The notes under the pieces are model-generated. The model saw only the letters and a program-made list of their open reading frames with translations. It did not search any database and was not told the DNA's origin. Positions 7,797 through 15,525 of a stretch of DNA of 46,875 nt are shown one piece after another. The position numbers and the translations under genes were made by a program. Positions within the stretch are counted from its first letter, which is position 1. Each line of letters begins with the position of its first letter. This DNA comes from Acidovorax sp. MR-S7 (GTDB lineage Bacteria > Pseudomonadota > Gammaproteobacteria > Burkholderiales > Burkholderiaceae_C), in NCBI RefSeq assembly GCF_000400995.2, contig NZ_DF238931.1, positions 1 through 46,875 on the forward strand, in the 5' to 3' direction.

Positions 7797-7822
7797 AAAA
7801 ACGCCCGGCGCGGGCCGGGCGT
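7797..7822 (-). terminator. intrinsic terminator downstream of the Bug gene at 7849
   Basis: A 9-bp stem ACGCCCGGC / GCCGGGCGT (7801-7809, 7814-7822), followed on the minus strand by five T (complement of 7797-7801). It lies 27 bp after the stop codon of the upstream gene. Confidence 0.85.
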
Positions 7823-7848
7823 CATGCGCAGGCGCGGGCCAGTGGGAA

Positions 7849-8835
7849 TCAGTCCGCGTAGGCCTCGGCAGCCTTGATGACCTTGCCCCAGGAGGCGATC
7901 TCGGCCTGCACGAACTTCTTGTGCTCGGCGGGCTCGACGCGCTTGTCGGCCACGACCACGGCGCCCAGGCCTTGCTGCTTCTTGACGAATTCGGGGTCTT
8001 TCACCGCGACCTTGAGGGCCTCGTTGAGCTTGGCCAGCACGGCTTGCGGCGTGCCCTTGGGCGCGTACATGCCGTGCCACACGGTCACGTTGAAGCCCTT
8101 GAGGCCCGATTCGTCCAGCGTGGGCAGGTGCTTGAGCGCGGGCGTGTCCAGGCGCTTGAGCGTGGTCACGGCGAAGCCCTTGACCTTCTTGGCCTCGATC
8201 TGCGTGGACGTGTTGGTCGTCTGGTCGCACATCAGGTCGATCTGGTTGCCCATCAGGTCGGCGATGGCGGGGGCCGCGCCCTTGTAGGGCACGGGCGTCA
8301 TTTCGGACTTGAGGGCGCTCTGGAACATCAGGCCGCACAGGTGGCCGGCGGAGCCCTGGCCCGAATGGCCCAGGTTCACGCTGCGGCCCTGCTTGGCGAT
8401 CCAGGCGCTGAGTTCGGCCCAGTTGTTGGCCTCCAGCGTGGGGCGCGAGATGATGGTCATGGGCACGTCGTTGACGATGCCTAGGTATTCGAAGTCGTTC
8501 AGCACGTCGAACGACAGCTTGCGGTAGAGCGACGGGATGGTGGCCATGCCGATGTGCGTGACCAGCAGCGTGTAGCCGTCGGCGGGGGCGCGCGCCACCT
8601 TGGCGGTGCCGATGGTGCTGCCCGCGCCGCCCACGTTGTCGATCACGATGGTGGCGCCGTCCAGCGGCTTGCGCATGGCTTCGGCCAGGTCGCGCGCCAC
8701 GCGGTCGGTGGGGCCGCCTGCGGCGAAGGGCACGACGATGGTGATGCTCTTCTTGCCGGGGAAATCCTGGGCGGCTGCGCCAAAGGCCAGGGCGGCGGCC
8801 GTGGCGGCCAGCGTGAGCTTGAACAGGGTTTTCAT
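7849..8835 (-). CDS. Bug/TctC-family periplasmic solute-binding protein
   Basis: 328 residues, start ATG at 8835 preceded by AGAGGATC. The signal peptide is MKTLFKLTLAATAAALAFG with cleavage after AAA-Q. The mature N-terminus [25 protein letters not shown] shows the AAGGPTD carboxylate-binding loop. It contains two Cys (HLCGLMF, LMCDQTT) that could form a disulfide, which the other two Bug proteins here lack at that position. The gene ends at a strong terminator. It sits between the PaaK-like ligase and another Bug gene, all on the minus strand. Whether it serves the CoA-ligase cluster upstream is unknown. Confidence 0.92.
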   Translation of the reverse strand: MKTLFKLTLAATAAALAFGAAAQDFPGKKSITIVVPFAAGGPTDRVARDLAEAMRKPLDGATIVIDNVGGAGSTIGTAKVARAPADGYTLLVTHIGMATIPSLYRKLSFDVLNDFEYLGIVNDVPMTIISRPTLEANNWAELSAWIAKQGRSVNLGHSGQGSAGHLCGLMFQSALKSEMTPVPYKGAAPAIADLMGNQIDLMCDQTTNTSTQIEAKKVKGFAVTTLKRLDTPALKHLPTLDESGLKGFNVTVWHGMYAPKGTPQAVLAKLNEALKVAVKDPEFVKKQQGLGAVVVADKRVEPAEHKKFVQAEIASWGKVIKAAEAYAD

Positions 8836-8958
8836 GTAGATCCTCTGGGTTGGAAACAAAAAGGAGGCGATGGTATCGGCCCCTCGGCGGCAGGGCAATG
8901 TGGTAATCACCCGCTCCGCAGCAGAAGGATGCGCTGGCGCAAGGAGAACGGGCTGCGC

Positions 8959-10206
8959 TCAGCGGTAGCTGCGCGCGTCCTCGATCACCTTGCCGTCGTT
9001 GGGTAGGGTGCCGGGAGGCACCATCTGCACGTCGCCGCGCAGCTTGGTGGCCTCGCGCAGGCTGTCGGCGATCTGCTGGGCGAGGCCCGCGGCGGTCTCC
9101 AGCGTCTCCACCTGCAGCACCATCTGGTCGTTGGCCATCTCGCCGCTGACGACCAGGCGCGCGCGCAGCACCTGCGGGAAGCGCTTGGCCACGGCGGCCA
9201 CCTGGCCCGGGTGCACGAACATGCCGCGCACCTTGGTGGTCTGGTCGGCCCGGCCCATCCAGCCCTTGATGCGCGTGTTGGTGCGACCGGTAGGGCAGGG
9301 ACCGGGCAGCACGGCCGACAGGTCGCCGGTGCCGAAGCGGATCAGCGGGTAGTCGGGGTTGAGCGTGGTCACCACCAGCTCGCCGACCTCGCCCTCGGGC
9401 ACGGGGTCGCCGGTGCCGGGGCGCACGATCTCCACGATCACGTCCTCGCCCAGCACCAGGCCCTGGCGGGCGCTGGTCTCGTAGGCGATCAGCCCCAGGT
9501 CGGCCGTGGCATAGCACTGGTAGCCGGCCACGCCGCGCTCGGCGAACCAGTCGCGCAGCGACGGGGGAAAGGCCTCGCCCGACACCAGCGCCTTGGTCAC
9601 GCTGGGCAGCGGCACGCCCATCTCGGCCGCCTTGTCCAGGATGATCTTCAGGAAGCTCGGCGTGCCGATGTAGCCCGCGGGCCGCAGCTCGGCCATGGCC
9701 TGCACCTGCTGCTCGGTCTGGCCGGTGCCGCCCGCGAACACGGTGCAGCCCAGTGCATGGGCGCCTGTTTCCATCATGGAGCCGGCGGGCACGAAGTGGT
9801 AGGAAAAGCAGTTGTGGATCAGCTCGCCCGGGCGGAAGCCCGCGGCGTGCATGGCGCGGGCCATGCGCCAGTAGTCGCGGCGCGTGCCCTCGGGCTCGTA
9901 GATGGTGCCGGGGCTGGCGAAGACGCGCGGCATGTCCGGGCCGAAGGCCAGCGCGCTGAAGCCGCCGAAGGCGTCTTGCGCGCGCTGGGCCTGCTGGCGC
10001 TCCAGCAGCTCGTACTTGCGCGTCACCGGCAGGCGGGCCAGCGCGGTGCGGCTGGTGACGGACGCGGCGTCCACGCCCGCCAGCAGCGTGGCGAAGGCGG
10101 GCGACGCCTGCTGCGCATGGGCCACCTGGCGCGGTAGCGCGGCCATCAGTGCCGCTTCGCGCTCCGCGGGGGAGCGGGTTTCCAGGGCGTCGTAGAACGT
10201 GCTCAT
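8959..10206 (-). CDS. PaaK-like phenylacetate-CoA ligase family enzyme
   Basis: 415 residues of the adenylate-forming superfamily. Recognisable parts are the SPGTIYEPEG segment at the place of the usual Gly-rich phosphate loop, the YCATADLGLIAYE-type active-site motif (present as QCYATADLG), IRFGTGDLS, and the C-terminal KGWMGRADQTTKVRGMFVHPGQV region of phenylacetate-CoA ligases. The family makes aryl- or acyl-CoA from acid, ATP and CoA. The gene is the last of a seven-gene minus-strand cluster with livFJMHG-type transporter genes and a fadD-like ligase, so it may activate the imported acid. The loop lacks the canonical SSGTTG, so catalytic competence is less certain than in true PaaK. Confidence 0.85.
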   Translation of the reverse strand: MSTFYDALETRSPAEREAALMAALPRQVAHAQQASPAFATLLAGVDAASVTSRTALARLPVTRKYELLERQQAQRAQDAFGGFSALAFGPDMPRVFASPGTIYEPEGTRRDYWRMARAMHAAGFRPGELIHNCFSYHFVPAGSMMETGAHALGCTVFAGGTGQTEQQVQAMAELRPAGYIGTPSFLKIILDKAAEMGVPLPSVTKALVSGEAFPPSLRDWFAERGVAGYQCYATADLGLIAYETSARQGLVLGEDVIVEIVRPGTGDPVPEGEVGELVVTTLNPDYPLIRFGTGDLSAVLPGPCPTGRTNTRIKGWMGRADQTTKVRGMFVHPGQVAAVAKRFPQVLRARLVVSGEMANDQMVLQVETLETAAGLAQQIADSLREATKLRGDVQMVPPGTLPNDGKVIEDARSYR

Positions 10207-10233
10207 GGGGGTATTCCGGTTTGAGGCGAAATA

Positions 10234-10281
10234 AGCCTCCAGCGCAGACTGGTTAAGCGCTGGCAGCTATGAAAACGGGAG
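10234..10281. repeat. interspersed palindrome, copy 2
   Basis: CCAGCGCAG (10239-10247), a 7-nt loop, AAGCGCTGGCAGCTATGAAAA, then CGGGAG. It fills the gap between livF and the PaaK-like gene. Confidence 0.75.
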
Positions 10282-10283
10282 TG

Positions 10284-11093
10284 TCAGGCGAGCCAGCGCT
10301 TGCGGCGCTTGTAGCTCTTGACGTCCTTGAAGCTCTTGCGCTCGCCGCCACCCACGCCCAGGTAGAACTCCTTGACGTCCTCGTTGTTGGCCAGCTCCTG
10401 CGCGGGGCCGTCCATCACGATGCGGCCGCTTTCCATGATGTAGCCGTAGTCGGCGTACTTCAGCGCCATGTTGGTGTTCTGCTCGGCCAGCAGGAAGGTG
10501 GTGCCTTCCTTGGCGTTGAGGTCCTTCACGATGTTGAACACCTCCTCCACGATCTGCGGCGCCAGGCCCATGGAGGGCTCGTCCAGCAGCACGATGGAGG
10601 GGTTGCACATGATGGCGCGGCCGATGGCGCACATCTGCTGCTCGCCCCCCGAGGTGTAGGCGGCCTGCGAGGTGCGGCGCGTCTTCAGGCGCGGGAAGTA
10701 GGTGTAGACCTTTTCGAGGTTGGCGGCGATCTCGCCGCGGTCGCTGCGGGTGTAGGCGCCCGTCAGCAGGTTCTCCTCGATGCTCAGGTGGGCGAAGCAG
10801 TGGCGGCCTTCCATGACCTGCACCACGCCGCGCTTGACGAGATCGGCGGGCGAGAGGTTCTCGATGCGCTCGCCGCGCAGCTCGATGCTGCCCTTGGTGA
10901 CCTCGCCGCGCTCGCCCTTGAGCAGGTTGGAGATGGCGCGCAGCGTGGTGGTCTTGCCCGCGCCGTTGCCGCCCAGCAGCGCGACGATGCCTTTTTCGGG
11001 CAGCTGCAGCGACACGCCCTTGAGCACGAGGATCACGTGGTTGTAGATGACCTCGATGCCGTTGACCTGCAGAACGATGTTTGTGGAGTCCAT
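10284..11093 (-). CDS. livF: branched-chain-type ABC transporter ATPase (LivF-like)
   Basis: 269 residues, start ATG at 11093. Walker A is GGNGAGKTTT (41-50). The signature motif is TSGGEQQ instead of the usual LSGGE. Walker B is VLLDEPSMGLAP, followed by a switch-like LAEQN. It is one of two ATPases that power a HAAT-family importer together with the LivG/LivH/LivM-like proteins encoded upstream. The C-terminus carries an unusual basic tail (KSYKRRKRWLA). A 201-bp gap with several hairpins separates it from the receptor gene, so its expression may be tuned separately. The substrate is probably an organic acid rather than leucine, given the flanking CoA ligases. Confidence 0.92.
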   Translation of the reverse strand: MDSTNIVLQVNGIEVIYNHVILVLKGVSLQLPEKGIVALLGGNGAGKTTTLRAISNLLKGERGEVTKGSIELRGERIENLSPADLVKRGVVQVMEGRHCFAHLSIEENLLTGAYTRSDRGEIAANLEKVYTYFPRLKTRRTSQAAYTSGGEQQMCAIGRAIMCNPSIVLLDEPSMGLAPQIVEEVFNIVKDLNAKEGTTFLLAEQNTNMALKYADYGYIMESGRIVMDGPAQELANNEDVKEFYLGVGGGERKSFKDVKSYKRRKRWLA

Positions 11094-11120
11094 AGCGTTG
11101 CTCTCGTCGTACCAATCGGC

Positions 11121-11168
11121 AGGGCTGCGAAGCGCAGCCCTCTCGGCTGGCGGCTGCTTGAGCAGCCG
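11121..11168. other. hairpin pair between receptor and livF genes
   Basis: AGGGCTGCG/CGCAGCCCT (11121-11129, 11133-11141) and CGGCTGCT/AGCAGCCG (11151-11158, 11161-11168). There is no T-run on either strand. In a transcript reading from the receptor gene into livF these would form mRNA hairpins. Confidence 0.5.
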
Positions 11169-11228
11169 TTGAAACCAGCACCCCCCGCACCAGCGGACGC
11201 CGTGGAGGGGGCTTTGCCCGGCCACCGG

Positions 11229-11290
11229 CGTCGTCCCCCTTCCCGGCGCAGCCGAGAAAAGGGGGAAGGCGCGCAGCGCCTCAGGGGGAT
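11229..11290. repeat. C/G-rich interspersed repeat, copy A
   Basis: Blocks GCGTCGTCCCCCTTCCCG, GGGGGAAGGCGCGCAGCG and CTCAGGGGG. A related arrangement recurs at 26686-26754. The inner CCCCCTT / AAGGGGG parts pair as a hairpin. Confidence 0.6.
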
Positions 11291-11294
11291 GAGC

Positions 11295-12623
11295 TCAAGA
11301 CTGGCAGTCAGCCGCGTCGCGGCGGCTCATCTTCTTGTCGGCCAGGTACTTGTCCGCGCCGCTCTTGACCATCGGCTTGAGGATCTGCTCGTCGGCCTGG
11401 TACCAGTCGGACGAGAAGTTCCACTTCTTGCCGTCCCAGGAGTGCACGCGCGCCCAGGTCGAGCCCATGTGGTCGTTGCAGCTCGTGGACAGCGGGCGCA
11501 TCAGGTCCTTGAAGCCCAGCGCGTCGAGCTTCTTCTGGTCCAGGGCCAGGTTCTCCATGCCCCAGCGCACCTGCTCGCCGGTCATGACCTTGCCCTTGCC
11601 GAAGCGCTCCTGTGCGCGGCGCACGGCCTCCACGGCCAGCATCTGGATGATCACGCCGCGCGTGTAGAGCACGGAGCCGACTTCGTCCTTGGGCCCGGTG
11701 CCCTGGCCCTTCTCGTGCACGTGCTTGAGGATGTCCTGGATGACCTTGGACTGCGTGCCATAGCCGTTGAGCGCCAGTGCGTGGTAGCCCTTGGCGCCGT
11801 CGCCCACGTCGCGCACGTCGGGTTCGGCACCGGCCCACCACACGCCGTACATCTTGTCGCGCGGGAAGCCCGTGGCCTGGGCTTCCTTGAGGGCGGTGGA
11901 GTTCATCACGCCCCAGCCCCACAGCAGCACGTAGTCGGGACGGCTCTGGCGCACCTGCAGCCAGGTGGCCTTCTGCTCCACGCCGGGCGCCGTCACGGGC
12001 AGCATCTGCAGGTCGAAGCCGTGCATCTTGGCGCGCTCCTGCAGCAGCGGGATGGGTTCCTTGCCGAACGGGCTGTCGTGGTAGACCAGCGCGATCTTCT
12101 TGCCCTTGAGCTTGTCCAGGCCGCCGGCGTTCTTGCCGATGTGCTGGATCAGGATGTCGGCGCCGGTCCAGTAGCTGCCCATGTAGGGGAAGTTCCACTT
12201 GAACGCCATGCCGTCCTGCGCGACAGACAGGCCGTAGCCCAGCGTCATCAGCGGGATCTTGTCCACGGGCGCCTTCTCGGTCAGCGCGAAGGTGATGCCG
12301 GTGGCCTGGGGGTCGAACAGGGACACGCCCGGACGGCTCTTGAGGCGCTCGTAGCACTCCACGCCGCGGTCGGTGGCGTAGCCCGTCTCGCATTCCTCGA
12401 ACGTGAGCTTCACGCCGTTGACGCCGCCGTCGCGCGCGTTGATGAGCTTGATGTAGTCCTGCTTGCCGTTGGCCCATGGCACGCCGTTGGGCGCGTAGGG
12501 GCCGGTGCGGTAAGACAGCAGCGGGAAGAACTGCTCCTTGGCCTGCGCGAAGGCGCTGGTGGTCACCGCCGAGGCGCCTGCGGCCACCATGGCGGCTGCG
12601 ATCATGACTTTCGATAGCTTCAT
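11295..12623 (-). CDS. LivJ-like periplasmic receptor of a branched-chain-type ABC transporter
   Basis: 442 residues, start ATG at 12623 with AAGGAG upstream. The signal peptide MKLSKVMIAAAMVAAGAS ends near AFAQ. The mature protein matches the type I periplasmic-binding fold used by LivJ-type receptors (LSYRTGPYAPNG near the start, LVYHDSPFGKEP midway). It is longer than E. coli LivJ (about 367), as in the subfamily found beside CoA ligases. It lies between livM and livF in the operon. Two C-terminal Cys (TSCNDH, AADCQS) could pair in the periplasm. The ligand is inferred to be a carboxylate that the neighbouring ligases activate. Confidence 0.9.
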   Translation of the reverse strand: MKLSKVMIAAAMVAAGASAVTTSAFAQAKEQFFPLLSYRTGPYAPNGVPWANGKQDYIKLINARDGGVNGVKLTFEECETGYATDRGVECYERLKSRPGVSLFDPQATGITFALTEKAPVDKIPLMTLGYGLSVAQDGMAFKWNFPYMGSYWTGADILIQHIGKNAGGLDKLKGKKIALVYHDSPFGKEPIPLLQERAKMHGFDLQMLPVTAPGVEQKATWLQVRQSRPDYVLLWGWGVMNSTALKEAQATGFPRDKMYGVWWAGAEPDVRDVGDGAKGYHALALNGYGTQSKVIQDILKHVHEKGQGTGPKDEVGSVLYTRGVIIQMLAVEAVRRAQERFGKGKVMTGEQVRWGMENLALDQKKLDALGFKDLMRPLSTSCNDHMGSTWARVHSWDGKKWNFSSDWYQADEQILKPMVKSGADKYLADKKMSRRDAADCQS

Positions 12624-12678
12624 GGTTGTCTCCTTGTGAATGAGTGGTGGTTGAAGCACGGGGAAAACGGACACGGGA

Positions 12679-13755
12679 TCAGTGCGGGAAGGGCCACACG
12701 CGCAGCTTCTGCTTGGCGGTGGACCAGAGCTTGGCCAGGCCGTGCGGCTCGACGATCAGGAACCAGACGATGAGCGCGCCGAAGATCATCAGCTCGGCGT
12801 GCGACACGCCGGCCGTGGAGATCTCCAGGCCGAACATGCCCAGCAGGGCCGGGAGGAACTGGTTGAGGAAGATGGGCAGCACCACGATGAAGGCTGCGCC
12901 GAAGAACGCGCCCATGATGGAGCCCAGCCCGCCGATGATGACCATGAACAGCAGGCGGAACGACACCTCCACCGAGAAGGCCGCCGGCTCCCACGAGCCC
13001 AGGTGCACGAAGGCCCACAGTGCGCCGGCCATGCCCACGATGAAGGAACTCACGGCGAAGGCCGAGAGCTTGGCGTACATCGGGCGGATGCCGATCACGC
13101 TGGCGGCCACGTCCATGTCGCGGATGGCCATCCACTCGCGGCCGATCGCGCCGCGCACCAGGTTCTTGGCCAGCAGCGCCACGACCACGAGCAGGGCCAG
13201 GCAGAACAGGTACTTGCTCATCGCGCTCTCGATGGGCATGCCCAGCACCTGCAGGTGGCTCACCGACACCGAGCCCGAGTCGGAATCGTTCGTGAACCAC
13301 TTGATGCGCAGGAACATCCAGTCGCTGAAGAACTGCGCGGCCAGCGTGGCCACGGCCAGGTACAGGCCCTTGACGCGCAGGCTCGGCAGGCCGAACAGGA
13401 TGCCGAAGAAGGTGGCGCACAGGCCGCCCAGGATCAGCGCCGGGATCAGCGGCATGCCCGGGAAGCGCACGAAGAAGTTGAACGCACCGTAGGCGCCCAC
13501 GGCCATGAACGCGCCCGAGCCCAGCGATATCTGCCCGCAGTAGCCCACGAGAATGTTCACGCCCAGCGCGGCCATCGACATGATGACCAGCGGGATCAGG
13601 ATGGCGCGGTAGAAATAGTCGCTGGCCAGCATGGGCACGAGCACGAAGGCTGCGGCCAGGAACGCGAGGATGACGATGCGGTCCTGCGCGATGGGGAAGA
13701 TCTGCTGGTCGGCGCGGTAGCTCGTCTTGAACTGGCCGTTTTCTCTGTAGAACAT
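12679..13755 (-). CDS. livM: branched-chain-type ABC transporter permease (LivM-like)
   Basis: 358 residues, inner membrane, start ATG at 13755. About nine hydrophobic segments are visible, beginning IVILAFLAAAFVLVPML. The hallmark GYCGQISLGSGAFMAVGAYG lies near residues 70-90, and the cytoplasmic coupling loop REWMAIRDMDVAASVIGI near 210-228 matches the family's ATPase-contact region. It forms the channel with the LivH-like protein, whose gene ends 14 bp upstream. A soluble tail after the last membrane segment is short (KLWSTAKQKLRVWPFPH). Confidence 0.93.
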   Translation of the reverse strand: MFYRENGQFKTSYRADQQIFPIAQDRIVILAFLAAAFVLVPMLASDYFYRAILIPLVIMSMAALGVNILVGYCGQISLGSGAFMAVGAYGAFNFFVRFPGMPLIPALILGGLCATFFGILFGLPSLRVKGLYLAVATLAAQFFSDWMFLRIKWFTNDSDSGSVSVSHLQVLGMPIESAMSKYLFCLALLVVVALLAKNLVRGAIGREWMAIRDMDVAASVIGIRPMYAKLSAFAVSSFIVGMAGALWAFVHLGSWEPAAFSVEVSFRLLFMVIIGGLGSIMGAFFGAAFIVVLPIFLNQFLPALLGMFGLEISTAGVSHAELMIFGALIVWFLIVEPHGLAKLWSTAKQKLRVWPFPH

Positions 13756-13769
13756 GGTCAGTCCCTCCC

Positions 13770-14699
13770 TTACACGCGGTCAATGATTTTTTCGCCGAAC
13801 AGCCCCTGCGGGCGGAACAGCAGGAACACGAGGGCCAGCACGTAGGCGAACCAGATCTCGATGCCGCCGCCCACGAACGGGCCCAGGTACACCTCGGAGA
13901 GCTTCTCGCCCACGCCGATGATCAGGCCGCCGATGATGGCGCCGGGCACGGAGGTGAGCCCGCCCAGGATCACCACCGGCAGCGCGCGCAGCGCCACGGT
14001 GGTCAGCGAGAACTGCACGCCGAGCTTGGAGCCCCAGATCATCCCGGCCACCAGGGCCACCACGCCGGCCACGCACCAGACGATGACCCAGATGCGGTTG
14101 AGCGGGATGCCGATGGACTGGGCGGCCTGGTGGTCGTCGGCCACGGCGCGCAGCGCGCGGCCCGTGGTGGTCTTCTGGAAGAACAGCGTCAGCAGCAGCA
14201 CCAGCGCGGCGGCGATCACGGCGGCGATCACGTCTTCCTTGTTCACCAGCACGCCGCCCTCGAACACCGATTCGAGCAGGAACATCGGGTCCTTGGGCAT
14301 GCCCACGTCGATCTTGTAGATGTCGCTGCCGAACAGCGTCTGGCCCAGGCCTTCCAGGAAGTAGGTGATGCCCAGCGTGGCCATCAGCAGCGTCGCGCCT
14401 TCCTGGTTCACGAGGTGGCGCAGCGCCAGCCGCTCGATGAACCAGGCCACCGCGAACATGATGGCGCCGGCGATCAGGAAGGCCGCCAGGTTGGCCACGA
14501 TCATGTTGTCGAGGCCGGTCCACTTCGGAATCCATTCCGCAAAGCGCGCCATCGCCAGGGCGGCGAACAGCACCATGGCCCCCTGCGCGAAGTTGAACAC
14601 GCCCGAGGCCTTGTAGATCAGCACGAAGCCGAGCGCGACCAGTGCGTACAGCATGCCGGCCATCAGGCCGCCAATCAGGGTTTCGAGAAAGAATGCCAT
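13770..14699 (-). CDS. livH: branched-chain-type ABC transporter permease (LivH-like)
   Basis: 309 residues, inner membrane, start ATG at 14699 with GGAGACAGG upstream. The N-terminus FLETLIGGLMAGMLYALVALGFVLIYKASGVFNFAQG is diagnostic of LivH-type permeases. The coupling loop GRALRAVADDHQAAQSIGI (about 175-193) is intact, and about eight membrane segments are seen. It overlaps nothing and sits 15 bp after livG and 14 bp before livM, so cotranscription is near certain. Confidence 0.94.
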   Translation of the reverse strand: MAFFLETLIGGLMAGMLYALVALGFVLIYKASGVFNFAQGAMVLFAALAMARFAEWIPKWTGLDNMIVANLAAFLIAGAIMFAVAWFIERLALRHLVNQEGATLLMATLGITYFLEGLGQTLFGSDIYKIDVGMPKDPMFLLESVFEGGVLVNKEDVIAAVIAAALVLLLTLFFQKTTTGRALRAVADDHQAAQSIGIPLNRIWVIVWCVAGVVALVAGMIWGSKLGVQFSLTTVALRALPVVILGGLTSVPGAIIGGLIIGVGEKLSEVYLGPFVGGGIEIWFAYVLALVFLLFRPQGLFGEKIIDRV

Positions 14700-14714
14700 T
14701 GCCTGTCTCCGCTG

Positions 14715-15500
14715 TCAGTGGCTCGTGCCCAGGTAGGCGCGGATCACGTCTTCGTTGTTGCGCACTTCATCGGGCGCGCCGTCGCCGATCTTCTTGCCGT
14801 AGTCCAGCACCACCACGCGGTCGCTGATGTCCATCACCACGCCCATGTCGTGCTCGATGAGCACGATGGTGGTGCCGAACTCGTCGTTCACGTCGAGGAT
14901 GAAGCGGCACATGTCCTGCTTTTCCTCGACGTTCATGCCGGCCATGGGTTCGTCCAGCAGCAGCACCTGCGGCTCCATGGCCAGGGCCCGGCCCAGGTCC
15001 ACGCGCTTTTGCAGGCCGTAGGGCAACTGGCCCACGGGAGTCTTGCGGTGCGCCTGGATCTCGAGGAAGTCGATGATGTGCTCGACGAACTCGCGGTGGC
15101 GGATTTCTTCCTTCTCCGCCGGGCCGATGCGCAGCGCCTGCATCAGGATGTTGCTTTTGATCTTGAGGTTGCGCCCGGTCATGATGTTGTCGATCACGCT
15201 CATGCCCTTGAACAGCGCCAGGTTCTGGAACGTGCGGGCCACGCCCATCTCGGCCACCTGGCGGCTGTTCATGTGGTCGAAAGTCTTGCCGCGGAAGGTG
15301 ATCGATCCTTCCGAAGGCGTGTAGACGCCGTTGATGCAGTTGAGCATGGAGCTCTTGCCTGCGCCGTTGGGGCCGATGATGGAGCGGATCTCGTGCTCGC
15401 GCACGTTGAACGAGATGTCCGTGAGCGCCTTCACGCCACCGAAGCGCAGGCTGATGTTCTTGACGTCGAGGATGACGTCGCCGATCTTCTTGCTGGTCAT
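14715..15500 (-). CDS. livG: branched-chain-type ABC transporter ATPase (LivG-like)
   Basis: 261 residues. I chose the ATG at 15500 (MTSKKIGDVILDVK); the frame is open farther upstream but overlaps the end of the fadD-like gene and encodes a Pro-rich, unrelated stretch. Walker A is GPNGAGKSS (43-51). The signature region is LPYGLQKRVDLGRAL in place of LSYGQQRR. Walker B is LLLDEPMAGM and the switch His is in IEHDMGVV. It is the second ATPase of the importer. The Pro-Tyr-Gly variant signature is typical for the subfamily linked to acyl-CoA ligases. Confidence 0.93.
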   Translation of the reverse strand: MTSKKIGDVILDVKNISLRFGGVKALTDISFNVREHEIRSIIGPNGAGKSSMLNCINGVYTPSEGSITFRGKTFDHMNSRQVAEMGVARTFQNLALFKGMSVIDNIMTGRNLKIKSNILMQALRIGPAEKEEIRHREFVEHIIDFLEIQAHRKTPVGQLPYGLQKRVDLGRALAMEPQVLLLDEPMAGMNVEEKQDMCRFILDVNDEFGTTIVLIEHDMGVVMDISDRVVVLDYGKKIGDGAPDEVRNNEDVIRAYLGTSH

Positions 15501-15525
15501 GGATGTGCTTGCCTCGGTTTGCGTG

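Noticed and set aside
6632-9517. 961-codon minus-strand open frame
   Set aside because: Runs across three real genes in another frame; Arg/Gly/Pro-rich translation without motifs.
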